A DNA stretch of 64,000 nt from Panicum virgatum. Lineage: Eukaryota > Streptophyta > Magnoliopsida > Poales > Poaceae. Below, piece by piece: positions 22,818 to 35,468 of this stretch. The stretch is from contig NC_053137.1 in the NCBI RefSeq assembly GCF_016808335.1, positions 47,235,781-47,299,780 on the forward strand. The letters are read 5' to 3'. Each line of letters begins with the position of its first letter. Positions within the stretch are counted from its first letter, which is position 1. A program made the position numbers and the translations under genes. The notes under the pieces were generated by a model that worked only from the letters and a program-made list of their open reading frames with translations, made no database searches and was not told the origin of the DNA.

Positions 22818-23494
22818 TTTCTGATCGACCCGGTCATCACTTATCAGTGCGGCCCATAGATGGAATGGGGCAATTGGCACTGTAACTAAAAAAGTACGCA
22901 GGATCATAATGATTCAATTATACCGTGCCCGTGGATGGCATGCAGTAGTGTATAAAAAGTGTCGGTGTCCTGACCCGGTAGGGCAAACATGAAAACGTAG
23001 TCAAACATGAAAACGATTAGGGTGTTCCTAATCGTGGTACCCGATAAATAGTTCAAACATGAAAACGTAGTCAAAATTTGAAGTGGCGACGGAAGGGCAG
23101 GAAAATTTGATCCTGGCCAGGATTCACATGGCGTGTCATTGGGGTGGCGAGCAGTAAGGAACCTCGTGTTCGTTGTCAGCGGTACGAGTGCGCCATCGTT
23201 TGTCTGCGTCCGTAGCAGTGCTTTTTGGTTACTAGTACATGATTCAAACGAGAACAGTGGGATGCAAAAAGGCGGCCTGCAGTTTCGTGCCCTGAGGACA
23301 ATTTACATCCCATCAGCTAGCTGTTCTTGGGAGGTGACGGAAACAAAGCCTAGCTGGGCCGTCCCTTCGCCTTTGGTGTCCAGTCGCAGAAACAGCTATC
23401 TAGCGGATGGCCAAATGAGCCTTGGTTCGCGACGCTGAAACCGTCCTCCCCTGTTCTAGGGCAGGCTGTTCCTCTCTGGCGATCAGCGTTCGAT
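22818..23494. other. HAK 3' region and spacer
   Basis: Includes the 3' untranslated region; no clear AATAAA was singled out. At 22987-23070 the word CAAACATGAAAACG occurs three times. No other gene recognised. Confidence 0.4.
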
Positions 23495-23502
23495 GGCAGA
23501 AC

Positions 23503-24008
23503 CATAGTCACAGAGTTCCTGGGTCGACCGGGTCGAGGAACGGGTTCGAGGGTCGAGGGACGTCACTTTATAAAATTGTGGTACGAAGGGGGTATATCTC
23601 TATGGAACGATAAATTATTATGTGGAACGCGACTCTGATTCATCCGGGTCGATATTTTCGGGTCGATGCGTCTTTAAAAAAACAAAAACTATATATATAT
23701 ATATGTGTGTGCGCGCGCGCTACTAATGAAGAAACTAATCTGCACAAGCATATAAGAAACATACAAAATAGTACATTTAGATCATACTACACGTACTCAG
23801 CTTATTATCTAATAAAACCACCTCAATCCGCTATCAATAACCTTCTTATCCCAATTAAATCTGCTAGCAATGAGGCTGCGACCCCTCTCAAACCGGAACG
23901 CGATCCAACCTTGAATGGGACACTGACTCTCTTCGACCCCGACTTTCGAATCGAAACGGCGTTCCCGGGTCGTGGGACGATGCATCGACCCCGAATTCTG
24001 TGACTATG
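23503..24008. mobile_element. Small hAT element
   Basis: An exact 8-bp TSD GGCAGAAC (23495-23502 and 24009-24016) flanks inverted ends CATAGTCACAGAGTTC and, inverted, CATAGTCACAGAATTC. Inside both ends GGGTCGA/CGACCC motifs recur, like subterminal repeats. It is 506 bp with no transposase. Confidence 0.87.
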
Positions 24009-24016
24009 GGCAGAAC

Positions 24017-25014
24017 TTGACAGTGAAGTTTGCCAGGAGAAATTGTTCCTCTCAGTGTTTCTCGAGGAGCATGGCAGATTCAGCAAACCGTTTAATTCAT
24101 GAAGCTCACTGATTCATAGGAGCTTCAGCGTCAAGGTGAGCTCGTTCCGCTCGAAACCCACCGGAAGGTGAGGAACGTCTGCGATGGAGATTGGAGACTG
24201 ACGGAGGTAGGAGACAAGTAGGTACAACGGGAACAGCAAAGCTCGCCGGCGCGTGATTGGTGGGGAAAATCAGGCTCCGAAAGTGACGGAAAAGCGAGCG
24301 AAAGGCAGAGATACTGTCCGCACCGGAATTATACGTCTTTTCGTCGCCACATATTGTGCGCTCGCTCACTGCGGTCCTCTCTCTTTTTTTTTTTTTTGCG
24401 AAATCACTTCAGTCCTTTTCCCGAAAGGAGAAAGAAGGGAAATTTTAGATTGTATTTTTATAAAAATTGTTGATAATACTGTAGACATCTCCCTGTGTCG
24501 CTGCTAGGAGATTGTTGCCAGCACAGGGCGGCTCGTCCGGCCTGCTTCCAGAACGCTGGGGCCAGGTGCCCTGGCCGGGCATGGCATGGGGCCGGTTCAG
24601 GAGCTCGTTGCATGCAAGTTTGGAGCAGTGCTCCTGCAGAAATCAGTAGCTTTCAGCGTGCTTCGGCTGTCGCTGCGGCTTGCAGGCGTGAAAGGCCCGA
24701 GATTTCCATCACAGTGCATGCAAACTCGCAAACTAACGTAGTAATTCGCAGAAGAAAACGGAAAGAAATTTTAGAGGGAAAAATGGAAGTTAAAAGGCAG
24801 CGAAATTCACCATAGAAGAAGAACCGCATGGTTTTTCAAAAAAGAAAAAAAAAGAAGAAGAACCGCATGGGCGGAATCTGAATGCGACAAGGTCGCCGTC
24901 GCATGCGTGGTCGCGGATCATCCAACCCGGCAACGCGAATCATGACGGAGAACCCCGAATCCGTGCCCCTCCGCCCGCCGTTGACCCGACGACTGACGCT
25001 GGGCCCCGCCGCGT

Positions 25015-25088
<74 letters not shown>

Positions 25089-25949
25089 GTGGTAGGTGTT
25101 AAGTAACTCCTCGGTCTCGGCCGCTTTTGGTTGGGCGCCCAAAATCTTCGGCCTCGATTTTATTACGTGGAGCCCGTTCCCCTTGGATTTGTCTCACCTC
25201 TCGACCTATGATGGGTTGTAATAATTCAGCCCACCGCCTAAGCAAAGCAGCAAGCGTCGAGGTAAAAGGAAAGGGGTCCCGGACGAGAGAGAGATTAGCC
25301 CCGGCCGAGTTGGCCACCAAACCCTGGTTTCTGATAGTAACCTTTAGAGGAAAAAAAAGGAGCTTCTGTGGGGCAAAGGAGGCCTCGGATCAAATCTGTG
25401 CAGTAGTTTCAGTGTGAGCGCCTGGTCCCAAACACTTTTGAACCTGTAATTCTACTCAGCAACGACTACTATGTCACTCGTTCATATCGTCATTGCTGGT
25501 TAATCACGGATACTAGTTCAAACTGAAATTCAATCAGAAATGTCGAATTCGAAAATGGCTGGGAGAGGAACCGTTGCTGGATTTTCGGCGCAGGTATTCT
25601 GCGCCTCTGCCTGCTGGCGTCTTCGGTCAGTTCGGTGGGGGAAAAAAGCTGGCGGAGCTGCTGCTGATCCTTCTCCTACACTCACCCCTCTGACCAAGTG
25701 ACCTCCCTAGCGTAATGGCCACCGGCAGCGCGCTTTGACCTGCTCGTAACTGACACCAAAAGTCCAAAACGTATAGAAACCGGGGCGTAAGCAGCGCAAC
25801 AAACTTGCAGTCCCGCACATCGTCATTCTTTAAGCGACGAGGGGATCAATAGGAGACTTTTGGGCCGAAAAAAATCCAAAAGAAAAAATGATTAGCGAGC
25901 AAGCATGTGATGGCCTGATGGGGGAGAAACGAAAAGATGCCGAGCTGAC
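24017..25949. other. Spacer
   Basis: No gene recognised. It holds the GA microsatellite at 25017-25086 and short open frames without recognisable domains. Confidence 0.45.
25017..25086. repeat. (AG)n microsatellite
   Basis: Thirty-five uninterrupted AG units. It is a likely length-variable marker. Confidence 0.97.
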
Positions 25950-25952
25950 TAA

Positions 25953-26296
25953 GGGGCCGTTTAGTTCCCAAAAATTTTCACCCAAAAATTTTCACCTCCC
26001 CTTTGAATACATGTATGAAGCACTAAATGTAATTAAATAATAAAACTAATTACACAGTTTGGATGTACACGGCGAGACGAATTTTTTGAGCCTAATTAGG
26101 ACATGATTAGCCATAAGTGCTACAGTAACCCACATGTGCTAATGATGCGGTCAAAGGCCTCAAAAAATTCGTCTTGCGGTTTCCAAGTGAGTTCTAAAAT
26201 TAGTTTTTTAATTAGTGTTCGAAAAACCATCTCGACATCTGGTCAAACACTGATGTGACACCCAAATTTTTTTGATTTTGGGAACTAAACGCCCCC
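25953..26296. mobile_element. Tourist-like (PIF/Harbinger) MITE
   Basis: Ends GGGGCCGTTTAGTTCCC and, inverted, GGGGGCGTTTAGTTCCC, with 3-bp TSD TAA (25950-25952 and 26297-26299). A central GTGCTACAGTAACC and paired GAGACGAATTTTTTGAG / CTCAAAAAATTCGTCTTG blocks match this grass MITE family. The high terminal identity suggests a fairly young copy. Confidence 0.9.
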
Positions 26297-26299
26297 TAA

Positions 26300-26980
26300 A
26301 AGAAACCTGCACTGCTACTGAACTGCAGGCGAGGCCTCTGCCTCTGTCGACAATTTTCGAACCGGGCGCCGCTGGCCGTGATTCCCAGGAACAAACCGAT
26401 GGGATCGGCACTGGAAACAAAAGCAGGTTCGGATCCGCCGAGAGGAAGAAAGAGATCGAAAGCGTAAGAACAAGGGAGGGGAGGTAGGGCATCGACGACG
26501 GAGAAGCATGGTAAATAAAGAAATGGAGGGGATCGATCTTCTCAAGCTAAGCTGAGTGAGGAGAGTGAGGAGGAACAAAGCGGCGGCACGGGAAGAACAT
26601 AACGAATCACGAGAAAGAGCGCGCCGGCTCTGTCTCAACCACCCTCGCCTTTTGCTTTCGTGGCTTCGCTTGGACTTTGGTACTCGTCTACTCAACCCCA
26701 CCCCGTATCCTCTCTTTTTTTTTCTTTCTTTCTTTCCCTTGTTTAAGTTGTTAACATACTGACCGCGCCCAACAAGTCGCCCCCAGCCAGCAAAAGTTGT
26801 TAACCGCTCGCTGCGCTGCACATAAACAAGTGACGCTGTCACGCTGCTGCCTGCCTGCACGGTAACAGAGGCGTTGTTAGAGTAGTGTTTGGAGTAGTGT
26901 GGTGGTGGACTTGACATGCTACGAGTCGCTAGGCTGCACGCTTTTGTTCGCTTTCCACGCCGAGGCCCGGAAGGCCCTGC
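26300..26980. other. Upstream region of the XRI1-like gene
   Basis: No separate gene recognised. It contains a T/C-rich tract near 26710-26740. Open frames on both strands here look like composition effects. Confidence 0.45.
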
Positions 26981-26988
26981 TATTTAAG
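26981..26988 (+). promoter_or_regulatory. TATA-like box of the XRI1-like gene
   Basis: TATTTAAG lies about 100 bp upstream of the ATG at 27084, followed by a C/T-rich leader (CTCTCTCCCTCG) typical of a plant transcription start region. Confidence 0.55.
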
Positions 26989-27083
26989 GACGCGGAGCCC
27001 CGTCTCGACCCACACACTTCTGACTCCGCTCTTCTTCGCACACTCCCTCTCTCTCCCTCGGTCGGGGTCTCTCTCGCCGCGCC

Positions 27084-29335
27084 ATGGAGACGGCGCAGGA
27101 AAGGGAGGTGCAGCTGCTGCAGAGGAGGCAGGCGTGGCCGTTCCACACGATGGGGATGGGGATGGGGATGGCGACGGCCGGCGGCGGTTGCTTCGACGGC
27201 TACGGCGGCGGCGGCGACTGCTTCGTGCTTGGGTGGGAGCAGCAGCAGCAGCACCCGGCGCCGGCGGCATTCGGCTGCTTCGGCCTCCTCGCCGCCGACG
27301 TCCACGACCTCTTCCCACTCTGTACGTCCGAACCGGCCGGCCAGTCACTCCTCGTTTGTGTTTCCTTCCCCCAATGTGTTCTGTCCGGACCAGTCTCTAA
27401 TCCCCGTCGCTGGCTGCTCCCTGCGTGCAGTCGCGGGCATGGAGTCGCCGCTGCCGGTGGTGGTGCCCTCCTCCTCGGCGCTGGCTGCCGCCCCGCCGGC
27501 GTCGGCGCCGGCGCACGACGCGGTGGCCGCGGTCCCCGGCGAGCTCGACGACCTCCTCCTGGTACGTGACGGTGACGCGCCAAGGGTCAAAACACGCCAT
27601 GACCAAGCTCGTCACTTGTCAGCATGCAGGCAGCCCATCCTGCTTTCCTCTGATTTTTTTTTTGAAGGAAAGCTTTCCTCTGAATTTACTCTGCCCAGTA
27701 GTACATTAAACCCCTTGCGTGCTCTCGGCTCCTGCAGAACTTCTGGGACGCGGGCTGCCCCGACGGCGACGTGGGCGAGCAGCGGCACGACGACGCCTTC
27801 AATTCCAGCTGCGTCAGGCACGAGCAGGCGACGACGACCTGCCCCGCCGCTGCCGCCGCCACCAACTCCTCCTCCTTCCACTGTGAGCTCCTCCCCCGCG
27901 CCCGTTTGAACAAACAAACCCATCCGCTCCGCTCCCCCCGTGTCCGGATTGACCGAATTTCGCCTGCCAGTTTTAGGTCTCTGTACTCTTGCTGGCCTCG
28001 GCTACATCACCATGGGTCGTAGAGCTAAGCGTGGCGCCTTGTCAATGCGTGCTGGAGCGTTGCCAGTTGCTCACTTGGGGAACGGGAGAGCGCGGGGCCC
28101 GCGGGGGATTAGCGCCCCGGCCCCATGATTCCTGCATGATCGATGCATGGATTGGTCAGCATTATTAAAACCAGTATTACTGGATTATTATTGTTTTTTA
28201 AGAACTATTAATCTTATTGCTATAGGTGTAGACTTGTAGTGGTAGTAGTTATATGAGAATTATGAGCTGCTGCAAATGAGCATGATGCCTGCGTCTGACT
28301 TGCAGAGCGAGCGGGCGGGCAGGCAAGACAGGGCGCGTCTTTTGAAGAAAAGACACGTCTGGGTTCTATGTGTTTAGATTGTACTAGTACTAGTGCCGCC
28401 CCAGATTCTAGTACTTGATTATACTACTGCTAATCTAATCTTCTTCGTCACTTCTCATTTTTTTAGTCCCAGCTGATGATTGGTTATTAGCCGGCTATAA
28501 TCAACACCTCGTCAAAAATAATCAACCCCCTCGTGCCTTGCTGCTCTGCAGACGACGATGGCGACGATCCCTTGAGCTCCATTTTCTGCACCGGGCCCAC
28601 GCCGCTGCCCGCGGAGAAAGCGGTGGTGTTCCAGGCCCCCGCCGCAGAGCCCCTCCTCAGCTCGTCGTCCTCCAACTCCAACTGCCGCGGGGCCCCGCGC
28701 GCCGGCGGCTCGGGCGGGGCCCCGGCGCCCGCTCCCGCTCACGCTCAGGCTCAGGGCGTCGCGGCCACGCCGACGCCGACGCCGGGCGCCTCGCGGGCGC
28801 GGACCTCGCCGCTGCCGAGGAGCTCCGGCACCACCTCCACCCCGTCGCGGAAACGCGCGACACGCGAAGGTGCGGCCGGGTCTCGTCTTGTCATCACGCG
28901 CATGTGCATTGCACAGTTGGCCAGAGTTGGAGTTGAGTTGAGTTTCAGTCCGAGACCCAATCATTCTGCTCGTGCTGATAACCGATGTGGCTCTCGATCC
29001 TTTTGGCTTCAGAAGCAGAGTCGTCATCGGCGGCGGCGGAGTGCGGCCGGGGCGAGAGCAGCAAGCGGCGGAGGGGGGCGGCGGCGGCGGGGGTGCTGTG
29101 CCCGTTCGCGCTGCTGAAGCCCGACGGCCTGGACGGCGGCGCGACGCTGGCGGACATCAACGCGCGCATCCTGATGCGCCCCGCGCGCCCCGTCCGGCAC
29201 CCCGTGGGCGAGTTCGCGTGCGCGCCGCGGGTGTCCGCCGACCAGCCCGGCATCTCCGGCAAGGCCGTGTCCAGCTTCACGCGCCTGCACACCCCCGGCC
29301 GCGGCACCATCACCATCATAAGGACGCGAGGCTAG
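27084..29335 (+). CDS. XRI1-like: XRI1-like protein (X-ray induced 1 family)
   Basis: Five exons: 27084-27321, 27431-27561, 27738-27882, 28552-28869, 29013-29335. All introns are GT-AG with continuous frame; product 384 residues. The last exon holds the conserved block: CPFALLKPDG, TLADINARILMRPARPVRHP, VGEFACAPRV, GISGKAVSSFTRLHTPGRG and the end TITIIRTRG. This matches Arabidopsis XRI1, reported (from memory) to bind MND1 and to be needed in meiosis and after ionising radiation. Nuclear action is expected; KRRR near the start of the last block may be a nuclear signal. The N-terminal half is low complexity (Gly, Ala, Gln runs) with short acidic patches (ELDDLLL, DDDGDDP). The start is supported by a TATA-like box and GCGCCATGG context. 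The remaining doubt is whether it is the XRI1 orthologue or a paralogue. Confidence 0.82.
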
Positions 29336-29459
29336 TAGTGGCCGCACAGTTGCTGCTGCTGCTGATGTAGATTAGCTATCCTAATTCCTAGCTAAGTGAC
29401 TGGACCTCCCAGCTGCAATGCCGTGTAAATTATATGACGAGTAACTTGTAAATCGAACG

Positions 29460-29465
29460 AATAAA
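29460..29465 (+). terminator. Candidate poly(A) signal of the XRI1-like gene
   Basis: AATAAA lies 125 bp after the stop codon. It is a canonical match, though plant signals are loose. Confidence 0.5.
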
Positions 29466-32400
29466 TCTCATCTTCCAACGTATCTTCAGTCGAGTAGTAA
29501 CTTGTATCTTCAGATTTATTCGTGCGCCCGGAAACCGAACTCTTTTGCTCGGGGAGGGGCCGGAGGGGGAGGGGCTGAATCAATCTGCGAACTTTCGTTG
29601 GGATCGTCCGCGGCTGGCGCTGGCAGGGGCAAAGCTGGGCTCCTCCTGCTGCGGCGCTCGTAGACAAACAGGTGGTGCTACGGCCGCTTACATTCCCAAA
29701 AGCTGGAGGCAGCTGCCTTTCCTTTTGTCTGCACAGGCCAGCGTGGGCCCCGCCTGCCGCTGCCACCGCACACATGCCTGCTTCCAGTAGCAGTTGGGGT
29801 TGGGTTTTTTTTTCGATAGAGGAAATGCTAGCTCAAACGCCTGCGTCGAGTTCGAGCTCGGCTGCCTCGCCGATCTCCACGCATGGCGCGGCGCCCTTGG
29901 CTGGTCGATGCCGGCGCGCGGCGCCGCGACAAGGCCGGGCGCCGATTAAAAACGCCGTGGCCCGTGGGGGGCTTCTTGACCCGGCGCGCCTTGTTGCTTG
30001 CGAGGCCGCCCCAGACATCCAGACACGCCCGCCCGCGCTCGTGTACGTACGCCACGGGAGCTGTAAGCTGTTGTACGAGGAGGAGGGGAGCTGACCCTGC
30101 GACCGTGAGCGGCGAGCCCGTCCACGCGTATGAGGCTCGCGCAGGCTTTGCCGCCCCTTGTTGGTTTTCGTTTTAGCCGTGTCCGGCAAAGAGAATATAC
30201 GGACCGGGGGGTAAAGACGGCGTAGAGCAGGACAGAACAAAATCACTCTAGGCTAAAGCAACGGGAGCTGAAGAAGGTTAAAAACAAAAGAGAAAGGGAG
30301 AGGAGTGTTTGTTTGTTTTTGTTTTTGAAAAGCTTAAGAGTGTTTTGAACTTTTGATTTTGTGGGAGTGAAATTAAATTAAAGCAATGCACGAATCGGCG
30401 GATCGGAGGAGCATCTGGTTCTTGGGTAGCTAGCAGGCGCAGGCCGCGAGCCAAAGCCCCTCCTGTCCAAAGAGCAAACTGCAGCGGCTCCATCATTGTG
30501 GCCGCGCAAAAGCGCAGCAAAGCATGCATGGCTCGCTCGCCCAGCCCTCTCTTCGGCTCTCATGCATTTGCATGGCGTGGCAGTTGGCCGTGGCTGGGCG
30601 CACTGTAGCAGTGTAGCGTGCTAGTAGCGAGTGGCTAGCCGCCGGCTGGTTCAAAAAACAGAGAGGAGAAAAAAAGGTAAAATTTTATTTTAAATTGTGC
30701 TCTGTAGTATTTTATTTTTGCGGCTCGATGAGATCGAATCGAAGACATGCTGAATGATGACGCGACGTACAGCAAGTGAATAACAGGGTGACCGGATTGT
30801 TCGTACTACCGTATACTGTCCTCGCCTGTGTACGTGGCCGCATGCAACTGGGTACAGTGTAGCGTAAAATGTTAGTATTCAGTAGTTCCATTTTTTTTAT
30901 GCCTTGTTTTTATCACTATTCATTAGATGTGCTCCAAGTATGATTTATGTTTCTGCACATTTATACTTAATTTTTTTTTGTTACGATGAATGGTCAAAAC
31001 ATCGTGACAAAAGTCAGGCATATTTTAACATCGCCTTGTTTAAACCCAAGAGGGGAAATTGGCACTCCGTCACATACAACGAAGAAGGAAAGACAAACTT
31101 TTGAATCGAGGCACCTATGTATCCCCGTCGTTTGGCAAGGTCGAGATTCATCAGGAAAATAAAGTGGCCGGAGCAAAAGACCGGCCGAATGATGGCGCGA
31201 CGCCCACCAAGTCAACAAGGAGTGGGTGAGGGTATACGTACCGTCTACCGTCCTGTCCGCCGGGAGAAAACGGGTACAGTATCATCATCTCGTCTCTGGT
31301 CCTCGTGTGTAAACAAATGGCAATTAATTAAGCAACTCCTCCAGAAAAAACAAATGGGGAGAACATGCATGTTGATCGACGAAGCTTGCTTGGCGATCCG
31401 GTCGGCAGTCGAGGCGGCGGCGGGCGTTAAGCTAAGCCCCCGTGGCAGCATCAAACGGCCGGCCCGGCCGTCGGGTCGGGGGGGGGGGGGGGGGGGGGGG
31501 GGGTGGGGCGTGGAACGTTTGGTGCCTCGTGAATACTCTGCGTGGGGGCAACTGTCGTGTCGCCAAAGTTAGGGCAGGCATGACATGAATTAAAGCCCCC
31601 AACGGCTGCTCATCTCTAGTGCTAGTACCACTAGTAGTATTCATTCGTCCTCATGCATGCATGCATGGGCCATCTACCGGTCGCCTTATCAGGACCGGGG
31701 CGCCTTTTCGTGCGACCAAGCCAGGGAACAAAAGTTATTCAAGGGACTCGTGATCTCGCAACTAAGCAGTGTGTGAATGCCATGTCCAAAACTTTACGAG
31801 GGCAATAATTCGGTCCTCATCAGAATCTCTGCATAGTAGTCGTTAATTTGGTGGAGCTACGTGACATGTATACACCTGCAATCTCGCAAGAAGATCGAAA
31901 AGGAAGTGCTCAATTCAGGTCAAATTCGCTAATTTGCATGACTGTTTGAGAGTGGCCTCGGCATCACCTATTTTTCATAAATCGAGGAACTGTAGCGTGG
32001 AGCTGTTTTTATAAGTCGGGGTAAAAATAAATTAGAAATTTGGTTTAACTGGCTTTGGTTTTATCCGTGAAGCCACATTTCGTCGGAGACCTCCCAAATG
32101 GCCCCCTTAGTGTTCTGCTAATAACCGTGTGCGCGCTTTTGCGCTTTTCAACTGTTTTCTGCCTGCTAACAGTACCTGTAGCTTTTTTCTCTGAAAATGA
32201 TAAAAAACTGCAGGCAAATATCTGAAATATAGCATAGATTCACCTTTTAAAGACAATCTAATGCAGATTTCGTTTTTGAAACGTTCTGACATGACGTGCA
32301 CATGGCATCTAGTAGTGGTCAGAAAAAGGGTCGAGCTAGCTGAAAATTCGCTGCGCGCACGCGCACGGCCGCCAGCAGCTTGATGATGCACAAATGAGGC

Positions 32401-33165
32401 GCTGCCGCTCGCCGCTGCTTAGTAAGATGACTAATCATTAGCTTCCATACATGGGAGGCGAGCTTAGCGATGCTTCGTGCTCTCTTCTTTGCCACCCACC
32501 TCTCGTGTTAGAGCGGCAAAGGCAATGCATGCAGGGGCGGACGACAACCTTGCCCACCACATCAGTCACTGCGTGACCACTGCCCGCCCGCCCATCACTC
32601 CATCAGTGCCCGCTGCTAGCTGCCGCTGCCGCTGCCGCTGCCTCCCTCCTTCACCCGGAAGTCAAACCACAGCTTTCTTCCCCCGGTAATCCGGGGCGGG
32701 CCCACACAGTTTTTCGAAATGACCCGGGTCAATCATTGCCTTGCCGCGCGCTGTAATCAGTAACTGCCCTCCGTCCCCTTCCCCCGCGGGACGGAAACCG
32801 ACTGGGGCGTGCTCGCAGGGGCGATCGAGCAGCGCCGGCGTCGATCGCAAAGTCAAACAGTTTCGATTGCGCCGGCGAGTAACGCAGCTGCTGGTGCTGC
32901 ATGAGCGGACGACGACGGATCGGAGCCGCGCGCGGCATCCGCGGGCCGGGTCGGTTTTGGGTAGCCCTGCAAATAGTTGGAAACCAAACTAAACCCACAT
33001 CAATCCATTCTCATTAGAGAAATTAATATTACCCATACCAATCTAAACCACCACCACCATAAACCAATCCAACTCAAACATTTCAGCTCATGATGTAATA
33101 AACTATTAGACAAACTATGGTTACAACCCAATAAGAACATGTTTCTCAAAAATAAAATTATAGTG
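29466..33165. other. Long spacer
   Basis: No gene or bounded transposon recognised. GC-rich stretches (29550-30180, 32480-32960) are open in several frames without recognisable domains. A run of 26 G lies at 31478-31503, and (ATGC)n-like CATGCATGCATGCATG near 31653. Confidence 0.45.
31478..31503. repeat. Poly(G) run of 26
   Basis: An uninterrupted G run within a GC-rich stretch. Such a run can form G-quadruplex structure and is prone to sequencing and assembly length errors. Confidence 0.9.
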
Positions 33166-33169
33166 TAGA

Positions 33170-33486
33170 TTTTGCCACACCGTTTTGCACAGAGTAGCTG
33201 TCAGTTATACTGAGCCATCTCCAACAAATTTTGGTTGATTTCGATAAAATTTTATAGTGTGAACGCGAGGTTTTATTTCTAGAGTTCGGCTCTTGACGTG
33301 AGACCCACGTGTAATTCTAGCCACGCTGCTTTGCACAGAGTAGCTCCTAGTCATACTGAGTCATATACAACAAATTTCAATCAATTTCGATAAAAATTTA
33401 TAATGTGAACGCGAGGTTTTATTTCTAGAGTCCGGCTCTTACAGGACCGACATTTATATATAGTCATACTGTTTTGCATAAAGAAT
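33170..33486. repeat. Tandem repeat, period about 147 bp, two copies plus a fragment
   Basis: Copy 1 begins GCCACACCGTTTTGCACAGA (33173) and copy 2 AGCCACGCTGCTTTGCACAG (about 33318). Both continue with AGTAGCT, ATACTGAG, CAACAAATTT, TTTCGATAAA, GTGAACGCGAGGTTTTATTT and CTAGAG(T/TC)CGGCTCTT. A third partial copy starts near 33459 (AGTCATACTGTTTTGCATA). Copies differ by perhaps 15 percent. Confidence 0.85.
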
Positions 33487-34040
33487 CCATTTCAGCCCAC
33501 ACCAATCCACTCCAATCTATATTTACATAGAATTCACCCCACTCCATTAGCTAATACAACCCATTTGAATCCACCCAAATACAACCCATATCAAAAGCCA
33601 ATCTATTAAACTCATTTCAACTTGGAGGGCAGTTTTGGGGTGGGTATTGGTTCATGCGCGTGATCAATGCGCCGCGTCGTACGTGCCTGGCCGTACAGGG
33701 TTACGAGATCGGCGACGCGCCGCTTGGTTTAATCCGGACTCGGCGCCGGCGGCCACCCAACGCCATCATCATGCGCATGGGCCTCCTCCTCCGATCCGGC
33801 AGCCGGCCGGCGCGCGCGTTCGATCTCGGCGGGCGGGCGCGGGCGCGGGCGCGCGGAGGTGGACGCCACACCACGCCGAGCGCGCCGCCGCCGCCGCCGC
33901 GTGCGCGTTTATTTCTCGTGACAGCATTTGCGGCGCGCGCCAACTCGGCCCTGCCGCGGCCGCGGGGTGGGTTGGTTGGTCGCAATCGACGATCGATCAA
34001 TGCGGACGCGTGCTGCTTGCGCGGGCACGGCTTTGGTTTA
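33487..34040. other. Spacer with CCAAT/CCCAT-rich tract then GC-rich tract
   Basis: Both 32990-33080 and 33488-33620 are rich in CAATCCA, CCAACTC and AACCCAT words. They flank the 147-bp repeats and may be the arms of one old element. 33650-34030 is GC-rich without a recognisable gene. Confidence 0.4.
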
Positions 34041-34043
34041 TTA

Positions 34044-35102
34044 ACGTGTGTTTGGTTGCGGGATCAATGGGTTGGGTTGGATCCAATTCGGATTTTGGGG
34101 ACAGAGCCGACCCATTCATTGTTTGGTTGTACTTCTGATTTTGGGGACGGAGTGAACCCATTTCATGTTTGGTTGAAGGAATTGGAAATACGGGTTGGAT
34201 GGCATAATAACACCGTTAACGAGGGTCCCACTTACCACCAATGGACCCCACCTGTCAACCTCTCACTTTTTTCTTTTTCTTTTTATTTTTTTCTCTCCCT
34301 TATCTTCTTCCTCAGCCCGTGCGCCCGGCCCCCGCCGCCGGTCTTCCGCCATGGCGTCCGCCCGCCCCGGCCCGGCCTCCCGCCCGCCGCTGCCCCGTGA
34401 GCTTCCCTGCTCGGGCCACCGTGGGCCGCCGCCGCTGCCCCGCGAGCTGCCCGTGGGTGCCCCTGGTTCACGGCGTCCGCGTCCTCCGACTCCGACGCCT
34501 CCGACGCCGCCGCCGCCTTCGCGCCGGAATCTGTGACCACCGCACGCTCACCGTTGGCGTTTCCGTTGGCCTCGGCGCCGTTCTCCTCCCGCTTGGGCTT
34601 CTTCTCCGCGGACTCGGCCGCGGGCGGCAGCGGGGAGGACGCGGGAGGGGGCGAGCCGGCGCCAGCGGCCGCGGAGGGGGAGGGCGCGGACGGGCGCTTC
34701 TGGGCGGGCATTGGAGCGGCGGCGAGCGCGGGCCGGGGTCGCATGGAGCGGCGGCGAGAGGCGGGCGGGCTCGCGTGCGCTGGGGCCTGGGGGGCGGGCG
34801 GGGATGGTTGGCAGGCACGGGCGTCGACGTCCACCGATTCCGCTCCCTCCCCCACCCTCCATGGCTAGAGCTCGGAACAAAAGAAGCCGAGACGTCCTAG
34901 CGAAACGGAGACGACGACGCGCGAGGGACGGAACCCAGCTGGGCTGGCTCCGTCCGCCATTTTTCGGAGGACGGAGCCAACCCACATCTGGGCAGAATAT
35001 TCCCTCCTGGAGCCAACCCAACCCACTCGTCTTCCATCCAAACAGCCGCGAGGACGGGTCCGCTCCGACCCGGCTCGCTCCGCTCTCCAACCAAACACAC
35101 GG
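34044..35102. mobile_element. Tourist-like element carrying a GC-rich insert
   Basis: Ends ACGTGTGTTTGGTTG and, inverted, CCGTGTGTTTGGTTG, with a 3-bp TSD TTA (34041-34043 and 35103-35105), as in PIF/Harbinger elements. Further in, GGGTTGGGTTGG (about 34070) is mirrored by CCAACCCAACCC (about 35018). At 1,059 bp it is about three times a usual MITE. The core (34300-34860) is GC-rich and on the - strand encodes a stretch starting MPAQKRPSAPSPS and rich in Ala, Glu and Lys (EKKPKREENG, SESEDADA), which resembles a host nuclear-protein N-terminus. I infer captured host DNA but cannot name the donor. Confidence 0.72.
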
Positions 35103-35468
35103 TTAGTTACTGGCTTTCGCCCCGGAGAGCGGCCGTGCACTTATGCTCGGTGGCGCGGACACTATACGTGCTGGCCCTGTTGGGATCATGTACATGTACG
35201 CTGCTTTTGTCTCGAGCAGTGTACGCTCCGCTGGCACTGTGCAGGGCGCCGTAGCGCCGCACTGTTCCGGCAGAGCGTCGACGACGCGAACCACGGAACC
35301 ATGGGGGTTGTGTCCAAACAGTTCGTGCTGTTGCTGTGCGCCTGTACGTGCCCCTGCCCTTTGGAACCCACGGTGCAGGGTCCTCTCGGTGGTGATAGAT
35401 GTATTCGAACTCTTTACCACGGCATGGATCGTGCTGCATCACTAGATCCTGAAAAAAAAGGAGGAAAC

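Noticed and set aside
21819..22907. 362-residue open frame on the - strand
   Set aside because: It lies opposite the last exons of the HAK gene, is His/Pro/Arg-rich and has no domain; it is a shadow of GC-rich coding sequence.
33635..34138. Open frames at the GC-rich stretch before the Tourist-like element
   Set aside because: No start context, splice pattern or domain supports a gene.
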